A DNA stretch of 56,557 nt from assembly GCA_020426845.1 (NCBI GenBank), contig JAGQPF010000166.1, forward strand, positions 1-56,557, written 5' to 3'. Origin of the DNA: Planctomycetales bacterium. GTDB lineage: Bacteria; Planctomycetota; Planctomycetia; Pirellulales; Pirellulaceae. The notes below the pieces were generated by a model. That model was not told where the DNA came from, made no database searches, and saw only the letters and a list, made by a program, of their open reading frames with translations. Each line of letters opens with the position of its first letter. Position 1 is the stretch's first letter. This document shows positions 34,858-41,766 of the stretch, piece after piece. The position numbers and the translations under genes were made by a program.

Positions 34858-36998
34858 GCTGCGCCGAGAAGTCACTTGGCAAGTCGATTGGCAAGTCGAC
34901 GGGCCGGAGAAGCATGACGCTCTGGTGCATCGCGCTGGTCGTGATGGCGTGGACCGGATTCCAGTTGATCTTCAGCACCTTCGCCGAATACGACGACGAG
35001 GGCTACGTCATGATGTCGCTGGTCCGCTTTCTCGCGGGCGACGAGCTCTACGACAAGACGTACACTCAATACGGCCCCGCGTATTTTGGTCTCCACGGAA
35101 TACTGCACCGTGTCTTCGGGATCGAAGTCAGTCATGACGTCGTCCGCATCAAGACGCTGGCCCAGTGGCTGGCCACTGCCGTGCTCTGTTCCTGGAGCGT
35201 CCACCGACTGACTGGCAATGACTGGGTCGCCTTGGCGGTCATGGTCGGCGCCTTCTTCCACTTGGACAAGCTCTGTCTCGAGCCCGGGCACCCCCAGGAA
35301 ATCTGCGGGCTGGCAACCGCCGGGCTGCTCTTGTTGGCGACCTACCTGCCGGATCGCCGCCGACAGGACGCGCACTCCAAACGGCTGTCGTTCGTTATCG
35401 CGAGCGGAATGGGCATGCTCGTGGGGGTGCTGGCGACCACAAAAATCAACGTCGGTGCGCTGGGCGGACTCGCCGCAGGGTCGGTGCTTGGATGGCGTTT
35501 TTGTGCCGCTTGGACCGGCAAACTCGGAGGCCGATTGGCAGGGGCCATTGCCGCCATCTGCTGCTTGGCGCCCTGGTTGCTGACCAAGCCGAGTCTCGCC
35601 GCGCCCGGCGCCTGGCGGCTGCCACTGTGGAGCTCGTGCGGGATAGCCGCAACCGCCATAGCGCTCTGCGGCGTGCAGCGAACGCGTCGTGACACGAATG
35701 CGTCACGCGACTTGTTTCCCTGGGTGGAGTTCTGGAGCGTCATCCTGTTCGTTGGCTCTCTGGTCGCGACGGCGGGAGTCGCGATTGGCTGGGGATTGGC
35801 GACAGGAACAAGCCTGGCCGGCATGTATTACGGACTCATCGGTCAGCATCGCGCATTCACGCTCGCATTCTTCCATCCGGCCCCGCTGCCCATTTGGACG
35901 GCCGCTGTGGCGATCGCTGGAATCGCCGCCGCACTGCACATTGCCCGAGCGACCGGGGCAGGCGCACGGAAACTGCGAACACGCCTGCCGTGGCTGGCTG
36001 GCGGAGTGGCTGTCCTAGCAGTGGGGCTGGCGACCCTGGGCGCGATTCAAGCTACTTTTCAGCCGCTACAGCATGGGTTGCGCGAGCGGGGGATGTTGCT
36101 GACGTGGGTCGCCATGCTCGGTCCGCTCGTCTGGCTGCCGCTGTTTTCTCGCTACTTTTCTGACAGCAAATCGGACGCTGAGTCGGATGCAGAATCGGAT
36201 GGCGAATGCCGTGGGCTCGACGCGCGGGCACTCTTGGCGGTTACAGCCACGCTCTTCCCCATGGCGGGTTATCCAACCCCCGGAACGCAGTTGGATGTGG
36301 GGACGTTTCCTCTGCTGCTAGCGGCGTGGATCGGGCTCGCGAATCTTTGGGATCAACTTGCGGAACCAGCGAGGGCTCAGGCCGGTTCTTCCGGTACGAT
36401 CCGTAGCATGGGCGCGCACCGACTAGGCCCTGGGACGAGTGCCTCGGCCGGCGCAATCGGGTTGCGTGAATCTGCACGGGCGAAAACGCCCATGCTACGC
36501 GCGACGCGTGCCTCGCTGCGGCTGGCGATTCAAACTGGCGTTGTCGTGACCTGCCTCGTGCTATTTGCACGAGCAAGCGTGTTTGCCCAAGGGCGACACC
36601 AGGCGACGCCGCTCGGCCTGCCCGGAGCGACATTGCTTCGGCTCGACTCCACCCGTGTGCAACACAAACGTTGGCTCGTGGAGCAACTGCGCACCCATTG
36701 CGACACCTTTGTCTTCGCGCAACACGGGCTGAATCATCTCTACTTCTGGAGCCAATTGGCGCCGCCAACCTCGATCAATCCAACGTTCTGGCCGCTATTG
36801 CTGTCCGATGTGCAGCAGCAACATATCGTCAATGCGCTCGGCGACTACTCGCGTGTCGGCATCCTCGATTTGGATTACGGGGCGGAACTGCCTCAGGAAC
36901 TGCCCTTGTCGCGTTATGTGGCGCGGGAGGGCTCCGTGGTGGCCCACGGCCAGGGGCTTCGTCTACGCGTCGTGAGTCAGAGCAGGCGAGCCCCGTAG
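34854..36998 (+). CDS. GT-C type membrane glycosyltransferase (ArnT/GT39-like)
   Basis: Predicted 714 residues with about 11-12 membrane helices. The ATG overlaps the GT2 stop. The first periplasmic loop begins FSTFAEYDDEGYVMM with acidic Asp47, Asp48 and Glu49, as expected for the catalytic loop of GT-C enzymes that use polyprenyl-phosphate sugars. It probably moves the sugar made available by the GT2 partner to an extracytoplasmic acceptor. Two oddities: an acidic SDSKSDAESDAESDGE micro-repeat near residue 436, and residues 517-549, which are encoded by a 98-bp inverted-repeat element (see separate entry). The C-terminal 120 residues are a soluble domain. Confidence 0.85.
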   Translation: MSCAEKSLGKSIGKSTGRRSMTLWCIALVVMAWTGFQLIFSTFAEYDDEGYVMMSLVRFLAGDELYDKTYTQYGPAYFGLHGILHRVFGIEVSHDVVRIKTLAQWLATAVLCSWSVHRLTGNDWVALAVMVGAFFHLDKLCLEPGHPQEICGLATAGLLLLATYLPDRRRQDAHSKRLSFVIASGMGMLVGVLATTKINVGALGGLAAGSVLGWRFCAAWTGKLGGRLAGAIAAICCLAPWLLTKPSLAAPGAWRLPLWSSCGIAATAIALCGVQRTRRDTNASRDLFPWVEFWSVILFVGSLVATAGVAIGWGLATGTSLAGMYYGLIGQHRAFTLAFFHPAPLPIWTAAVAIAGIAAALHIARATGAGARKLRTRLPWLAGGVAVLAVGLATLGAIQATFQPLQHGLRERGMLLTWVAMLGPLVWLPLFSRYFSDSKSDAESDAESDGECRGLDARALLAVTATLFPMAGYPTPGTQLDVGTFPLLLAAWIGLANLWDQLAEPARAQAGSSGTIRSMGAHRLGPGTSASAGAIGLRESARAKTPMLRATRASLRLAIQTGVVVTCLVLFARASVFAQGRHQATPLGLPGATLLRLDSTRVQHKRWLVEQLRTHCDTFVFAQHGLNHLYFWSQLAPPTSINPTFWPLLLSDVQQQHIVNALGDYSRVGILDLDYGAELPQELPLSRYVAREGSVVAHGQGLRLRVVSQSRRAP
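36402..36499. repeat. 98-bp element with perfect 13-bp inverted ends inside a coding sequence
   Basis: CGTAGCATGGGCG (36402-36414) and CGCCCATGCTACG (36487-36499) are exact inverted repeats. The interval encodes a hydrophilic linker (IRSMGAHRLG...KTPMLRATR) without interrupting the GT-C gene. The arms resemble the GTAGCATGG at about 6574, beside the tandem repeat after pfkA. This looks like a small MITE-like or REP-like element captured in frame. Confidence 0.75.
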
Positions 36999-37010
36999 CT
37001 CCCTCCACAC

Positions 37011-37184
37011 TCATCCTTTGAGTGACGCCACCTCGGCCTTCAATACTTCGATCTCCTGTTCGAGTCGCTCGACCTCTCCAGGCTCATCATTCTGTTGCTT
37101 GGCGCCATTCAACTGCAGCTGCAGTTTTTCCAACTTCTTGCGGATGACTTCCAGACGCTTCTTGCTCTTTTTGTCCATTGCCAT
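37011..37184 (-). CDS. 57-residue charged coiled-coil protein
   Basis: Reads MAMDKKSKKRLEVIRKKLEK, then LQLQLNGAKQQNDEPGEVER, then LEQEIEVLKAEVASLKG. AAGGAG at 37192-37197 is ideally placed, seven bases before the ATG. Heptad-spaced Leu/Ile/Val and alternating Lys and Glu indicate two coiled-coil segments joined by an NDEPGE turn, so it may fold as a helical hairpin. There is no membrane segment. I recall similar short Lys/Glu-rich proteins in planctomycetes, without known function. It lies between the convergent GT-C gene and the CCA enzyme. Confidence 0.8.
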   Translation of the reverse strand: MAMDKKSKKRLEVIRKKLEKLQLQLNGAKQQNDEPGEVERLEQEIEVLKAEVASLKG

Positions 37185-37227
37185 GCTGTTGCTCCTTGTG
37201 GCGTGTTGCTTGGTCGGTGCGAAAGTT

Positions 37228-37338
37228 GGCCTCCTAAGGAGGCCGTTGAAAACACCCGATCTGTCAATCGGCTCTCAACGCTGTTGCAAGAGAACGTGGT
37301 TCGATTGCCAGTGGGGTGTTTCTCAACAGACTGCTAAG
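37228..37338. repeat. Hairpin plus inverted-repeat element
   Basis: GGCCTCC-TAA-GGAGGCC (37228-37244) is a perfect 7-bp stem. It runs into GTTGAAAACACCC (37245-37257), which pairs with GGGGTGTTTCTCAAC (37313-37327), followed by AGACTGCTA at the end of the CCA gene. The outer arms match those at 54919-55008 (CTGTTGAAGAACACC). It sits between two minus-strand genes; it may stop transcription of the CCA gene or be a short dispersed element. Confidence 0.65.
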
Positions 37339-37339
37339 G

Positions 37340-38638
37340 CTAGTGATCGGCGGCCAGCTCCTTGGCGATCGCCAACAACGCTTCGCGAGTGGTTGCGTTA
37401 CCCAGCAATTGTTCGTCGCGAAGCTGTTCCAGGATATCGCGAAAGCGAGGGCCCGGCCGCATGCCGAGGTCGCGAAGATCGTCTCCGCTCACCAGCCGTG
37501 GCGGATCCCATTGCTCGCGAGGCGACCGAATCGCCTGTTCAGCAGTGACGACGCCGCGATCGCCGCCCCTGACGGCCACGATGACGCGGGCAGCTCGAAG
37601 TGCCGGGCCCGCGACAGAGTGGGTTGGTTCGGGAGCGGGAGGACCACAGTCTTCCGCCAAAATCCGCTGTAGCTCCGGCCAGTTCAGTTGGTCGGCGCGC
37701 ATCAAGCGGGGGACGTCTCGCATCAATCGACGCAGCTCCTTCACTTCGTGATTGGAAAGCCGCCAACGTGCCGTGAGGTCGTCCAATTGCTGTTGCGATG
37801 CACCGGCCAGCAGCAACGAGACGCCGAGGCAAAGGCAGAAGCCTTCATTCGCGTCGCCAAGTTGCGAAAGTGCACGCTCCAAATCGAGTAGGTGTTCGGG
37901 GATGGCTGGAGTACCGTGTAGTTCGGGAGCCACCTCGTCCAACAAACGAGTCTTGACGAGCCACTGCACTCCCAACGCGGGGTTCGGCGCCGCCAAGATG
38001 CGGCGCATCTCGGCGCCAATTCGCTCGGGGCTGACAATATGTATCTCGCCCGAACGTTCCCGGATCGCTTGCAGCGTGTGCGGGTCGATGTCGAATCGCA
38101 GCTTCGCCGCGATGCGCACCGCTCTCAGCATTCGCAGTTTGTCCTCGGCGATGCGGTCTTCCGGCTCGCCAATGGCTCGGATCAGTTCTCGCGCCAAGTC
38201 GGCTTGTCCGTCCACATAATCGATGACACGTTCCTCGAGCGGATCGAAGAACAGTCCATTGATGGTAAAGTCTCGCCTGGCAGCGTCCTCTTCAGCCGAA
38301 CTGTAGATGACCGAATCCGGGCGCCGTCCATCCGAATACTCGGCGTCGCGTCGAAAGGTGGCGACTTCGATATGGCCGCTGCGCGGAGTGCCGACGATGG
38401 TAACGACGCCAAAGGCGGCGCCCATCTCGAGCGTCCTGCGACGTCCGAATACGCCGCGCACTTCGGCGGGCTCCGCATTCGTTGCAACGTCGTAGTCTTT
38501 CGGAGTGATTCCCAACAACTGATCGCGCACACAGCCGCCCGCCCAAACCGCTTGGTAACCTGCATCCCGCAACTGACGCACCACAGTGACCGCGAAATTA
38601 CGGGCATCCTCCGGGTGGGGCGAGTCGTATTGCGACAT
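37340..38638 (-). CDS. CCA tRNA nucleotidyltransferase / poly(A) polymerase family
   Basis: Predicted 432 residues; the ATG at 38638 is chosen by family alignment, as the frame is open upstream. The nucleotidyltransferase core has GGCVRDQLLG (34-43) and DYDVAT with the metal-binding Asp48 and Asp50. RRDFTINGLFFDP and EDKLRMLRAVRIAAKLRFDI complete the class II signature. It adds or repairs the CCA end of tRNAs; a poly(A) polymerase is the alternative, since the two are hard to tell apart. The C-terminal part is helical without an HD domain. A cytoplasmic housekeeping enzyme. Confidence 0.92.
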   Translation of the reverse strand: MSQYDSPHPEDARNFAVTVVRQLRDAGYQAVWAGGCVRDQLLGITPKDYDVATNAEPAEVRGVFGRRRTLEMGAAFGVVTIVGTPRSGHIEVATFRRDAEYSDGRRPDSVIYSSAEEDAARRDFTINGLFFDPLEERVIDYVDGQADLARELIRAIGEPEDRIAEDKLRMLRAVRIAAKLRFDIDPHTLQAIRERSGEIHIVSPERIGAEMRRILAAPNPALGVQWLVKTRLLDEVAPELHGTPAIPEHLLDLERALSQLGDANEGFCLCLGVSLLLAGASQQQLDDLTARWRLSNHEVKELRRLMRDVPRLMRADQLNWPELQRILAEDCGPPAPEPTHSVAGPALRAARVIVAVRGGDRGVVTAEQAIRSPREQWDPPRLVSGDDLRDLGMRPGPRFRDILEQLRDEQLLGNATTREALLAIAKELAADH

Positions 38639-38693
38639 TTCGAAACGAGCAGAGTGTGAGGAGGCGACCGAGAATGGGCCTGTACGGACAACG

Positions 38694-38711
38694 GGGAGAA
38701 GGTATTCTCCC
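38694..38711. other. Short hairpin between the LEPR-XLL-like and CCA genes
   Basis: GGGAGAA (38694-38700) and TTCTCCC (38705-38711) form a 7-bp stem with a GGTA loop. No T-tract follows on either strand, so a terminator role for the minus-strand gene ending at 38868 is only possible. Confidence 0.3.
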
Positions 38712-38867
38712 TTCGTCCTAACGTATCGTACAGAAGCCGCCCGGGCCACCGAGGTTCACATGTCTGTACCCCGGGCCCAGAGTTCGAGAGGTTTCTCCTC
38801 GCAGGACAGGCATCACCATGCCGCCCAATGCTTTTTCGTGCCCTGGTCCACCGTTTTCGATGTTCCG

Positions 38868-39641
38868 TTAACGCGACCATTCATCCGAGCGGTTCGCCAC
38901 TTGAGGCGCCGACGCGCTGTGCCAGACGAACTCCCCGGAGTCCGCTCGATAGGCAGGAGCAGGCGGCTCGGCGGCCAACTCGTGGGGCGTTGGAGTCGTA
39001 TCCGCGACGATCCGGGGATTCCCTTCGGAGAAGTCGAGGCGGCCGATACGAGGCATGCCATGAGCCGTGGCAACAGCGGGCTCGTCCATGCCATCGCCGT
39101 TGAAGTCTGCGATGACCGGCTTGTCTCCGACTTGGCCGAAGTCGGCCCACACATCCGAGGCGTCCATCAGGCCGTTGTGATCGACGTCGATCCACCACTT
39201 GCCATTGGCGAACTGCCCCAGCTCACGAACGCCGTCGCCATCGAAGTCGCCTTCAATCCACTGCGTGGCGGTCGCCAACTCGAGCATTCGCGGCGCAGGG
39301 GGCAAGACCAAGGGTGAGCGAGGCGCAACGGGCATCAGCTCGAGCTCGGCGTGTGTTGTCGGCATGGCGCCGGCGGGCACATACGGAGGCAGCTCGGTGA
39401 TCAAGGCGGGAGCAAGCCAGAGCGAGTTTTGCCTTCCGCTGTTGGCCGACCATGCGAGTCCCGGGGCGTTGGACGAGCGAACGACCGGATCCGAACTCGC
39501 GGGCGTCAAGGGCGGCGCCAATTGGATGGACGGTTCCGCCGGGGCGACATCGGTGAACTGAAGGTCCGCAGCCAGTGGCCGACGAGTTTCGAGACACTCG
39601 AGCATCAATACTCGGGCGCCGCGGTTGGGCGTTGTTCTCAT
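38868..39641 (-). CDS. LEPR-XLL-like secreted protein with EF-hand-like calcium loops
   Basis: Predicted 257 residues. The N-terminus RGARVLMLECLETRRPLAAD resembles the LEPR-XLL start found on many large planctomycete surface proteins, thought to be an export or sorting signal. The middle is Pro-rich without a fold I recognise. From residue 128 three Asp-rich loops appear: DFDGDG (132-137), DVDHNGLMDASD (152-163) and DFNGDG (179-184), which resemble dockerin or FG-GAP calcium loops. It is short for the family and may be a small cell-surface or extracellular calcium-binding protein. Partners are not evident. Confidence 0.75.
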   Translation of the reverse strand: MRTTPNRGARVLMLECLETRRPLAADLQFTDVAPAEPSIQLAPPLTPASSDPVVRSSNAPGLAWSANSGRQNSLWLAPALITELPPYVPAGAMPTTHAELELMPVAPRSPLVLPPAPRMLELATATQWIEGDFDGDGVRELGQFANGKWWIDVDHNGLMDASDVWADFGQVGDKPVIADFNGDGMDEPAVATAHGMPRIGRLDFSEGNPRIVADTTPTPHELAAEPPAPAYRADSGEFVWHSASAPQVANRSDEWSR

Positions 39642-40052
39642 CTTGCGTTTTCCCTTCCATGCCGCCGCATCCGCCTCGATCCTTGAGGCCCTGCCGCTTT
39701 GCCGATCCAACTTGCCTCGTCGCCTCCGCAAGCGTCATCTATATCGGCCTTCTGCCCGCTGTCGCGAACTCACGTCGCCGTGAATGCCCCGCACTTTCCG
39801 AGCGACGTTAGCATCGCAGCGGTCAGCGTCGATTTTCTGGTTCCGGCAAATCGACTCCACAACAGAGCCTGTGCCGATTGTGACGTCTGTTCCGCATCGC
39901 CGAACTGTGACAGCTACTGGTCAGAAATGCGGTTGAGACGGGTGGGCAGGCGCCGGAAGAGTGCAAGCCGCAAGCTAGCCTTTCTGGTAGCCGGTTGAAA
40001 AAGACCCGCTGATTCCGAACTAATTGCCTTGCCCAACACGACGGAGCAAACG
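39642..40052. other. Divergent intergenic region, LEPR-XLL-like / HD-GYP
   Basis: Across these 411 bases the only feature I can name is GCCGGTTGAAAAAGACC (39989-40005), a solo copy of the GTTGAAAAAG motif seen in the hairpin elements. Control elements for both genes should lie here, but no promoter pair is convincing. Confidence 0.4.
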
Positions 40053-41654
40053 ATGTCGACTGCGACGATTGAGCTCGCAACCGCTGCGCGAATGGCATCG
40101 AGCTTAGGAGAGCCGCTCTCGACTTGGACGTACACGGAGGGGGTTGGCAGGGGGTATTGGGAGCCCACCGATTTGCAGCTGCCCGATCACCTCGCTCTGG
40201 CGGACGTGATCCAATCCCTCCCGTGGTCGGCGACTCCGCGCACCATGCTCGCCCGGGATGGCCGCCTGTTGCTGACGGTGGGAATGCAGTTGGGGACGTC
40301 CCGTACGGACCGCATTCTCCTGACCGGCACCTTTCGCTCGTCGAAATTGGATCAGGAGAACGGCTGGACACTCGCGTCCTTGCAGCGAGCCGCCGCGTTG
40401 GCGTGCGCTCGCGAGCTCTCGGAGCAGGCACGTCAAAAGGCTGAGTCGGAAGTGGCCGAGGTGTCCAAAAACTTGGCCTCAACCTATGAAGAAATCAGCT
40501 TGCTGCACGGCCTCACACGCCGACTGCAGCTCACCAACAGCCAGCGGGAGCTCTCGGAGTTGGCCTTGGAATGGTTGATCGACTGCCTTCCGACCGAGTC
40601 GATCTTTCTCCACTACCAACCGCAGACCGACGTCGATCCGACCGACATCGCCAACGATCACCAGCGACCAATTCAACTAGCCGTTGGCGCCTGCGTTTTG
40701 GATCAGAATGAGCGCCGAGAGTTCGTCTCGCAGCTTGACGCCAACGCGGACTATGCTCGCGGCTCAGGCAAAGTCGGCGCCGTCAGCTTCCCCTGTGTCC
40801 GCCAATACCTCGCCGTGCCGTTGAAGGAACGCGAACGTTGCCTCGGCTGGCTCGTGGCGTTGAATCACAATGACGAGCAATCGTTCAGCAGCATTGAAGC
40901 CAGTTTGATGCGGAGTGTGTCGACGATCCTCGGCATTCACTTCGCCAATCGTGAGCACTACGAAGAGCAGGCGAATCTCGTCGCGGACGTTGTCCGCGCA
41001 TTGGCCTCGGCCATTGATGCCAAGGACCCCTACACTCGTGGACATAGCGAGCGTGTTGCGAAAATCTCCGTCGTGCTCGCAAGGCAAGTGGGCATGGAGG
41101 AGGAGGCCCTCCGCAGCATCTATATTGGCGGGTTGTTGCATGACATCGGCAAGATCGGTGTCGACGACAACGTGCTTCGCAAGGAAGGCAAGCTGACCGA
41201 CGAGGAGTACGATCAAGTCAAGTTGCACCCGGGGCTTGGGTACAACATCCTTGCCGACCTCAAGCCGCTACGAGATGTGTTGCCAATCGTGCTGCACCAC
41301 CATGAACGGTGGGATGGACGAGGTTATCCGCACGCCATCCCCGGCGAAGAGATTGAGTTGGCAGCGAGAATTGCCGCTGTCGCGGATTCGTTTGACGCGA
41401 TGACCAGCGACCGGCCTTATCGTCGCGGCATGCCTCTGGATAAGGTTGAGGCGATCCTGCGTGACGGCGCCGGCTCGCAATGGGACGCCAATATCATCGA
41501 CGCCTTCTTCGAGTGTCGCGACGAGATCATCGAGCTCGTCTGGAAACAAGAAGACGGCGAAGACAATTACGCCAAGGGCATCATCGAGACCGAAAAGCGT
41601 GACCAACATCGCGCAGACGCGGCAAGAAAAGCCACAGGCGCCACACGTTCGTGA
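40053..41654 (+). CDS. HD-GYP cyclic-di-GMP phosphodiesterase with GAF-like sensor
   Basis: Predicted 533 residues; GGAG lies before the ATG at 40053. A coiled stretch (about 120-160) leads to a GAF-like domain (about 160-305). The HD-GYP domain has RGHSERV (His331), LLHDIGKIG (His363, Asp364) and HHERWDGRGYP (416-426); all metal ligands and the GYP signature are intact, so it should hydrolyse cyclic-di-GMP to GMP or pGpG. The N-terminal 110 residues are unrecognised. It is soluble. With the HDOD-GGDEF protein it gives this window both making and breaking activities for the messenger. Confidence 0.93.
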   Translation: MSTATIELATAARMASSLGEPLSTWTYTEGVGRGYWEPTDLQLPDHLALADVIQSLPWSATPRTMLARDGRLLLTVGMQLGTSRTDRILLTGTFRSSKLDQENGWTLASLQRAAALACARELSEQARQKAESEVAEVSKNLASTYEEISLLHGLTRRLQLTNSQRELSELALEWLIDCLPTESIFLHYQPQTDVDPTDIANDHQRPIQLAVGACVLDQNERREFVSQLDANADYARGSGKVGAVSFPCVRQYLAVPLKERERCLGWLVALNHNDEQSFSSIEASLMRSVSTILGIHFANREHYEEQANLVADVVRALASAIDAKDPYTRGHSERVAKISVVLARQVGMEEEALRSIYIGGLLHDIGKIGVDDNVLRKEGKLTDEEYDQVKLHPGLGYNILADLKPLRDVLPIVLHHHERWDGRGYPHAIPGEEIELAARIAAVADSFDAMTSDRPYRRGMPLDKVEAILRDGAGSQWDANIIDAFFECRDEIIELVWKQEDGEDNYAKGIIETEKRDQHRADAARKATGATRS

Positions 41655-41766
41655 CGCCTGCCACCGGACCGCCAAGTTGATTTCGGAGCGAGACTTTTGA
41701 GCCGGCGTCCGCCCCGTCGTTTCAACATTGACGGGGCCTTGATTCCCGGAAGAGTCTCAGCTCCGC

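Noticed and set aside
37018..37548. Plus-strand 176-residue frame over the coiled-coil gene and repeat element
   Set aside because: Low-complexity Ser/Phe/Leu sequence without domains; the minus-strand gene has a strong ribosome site and heptads.
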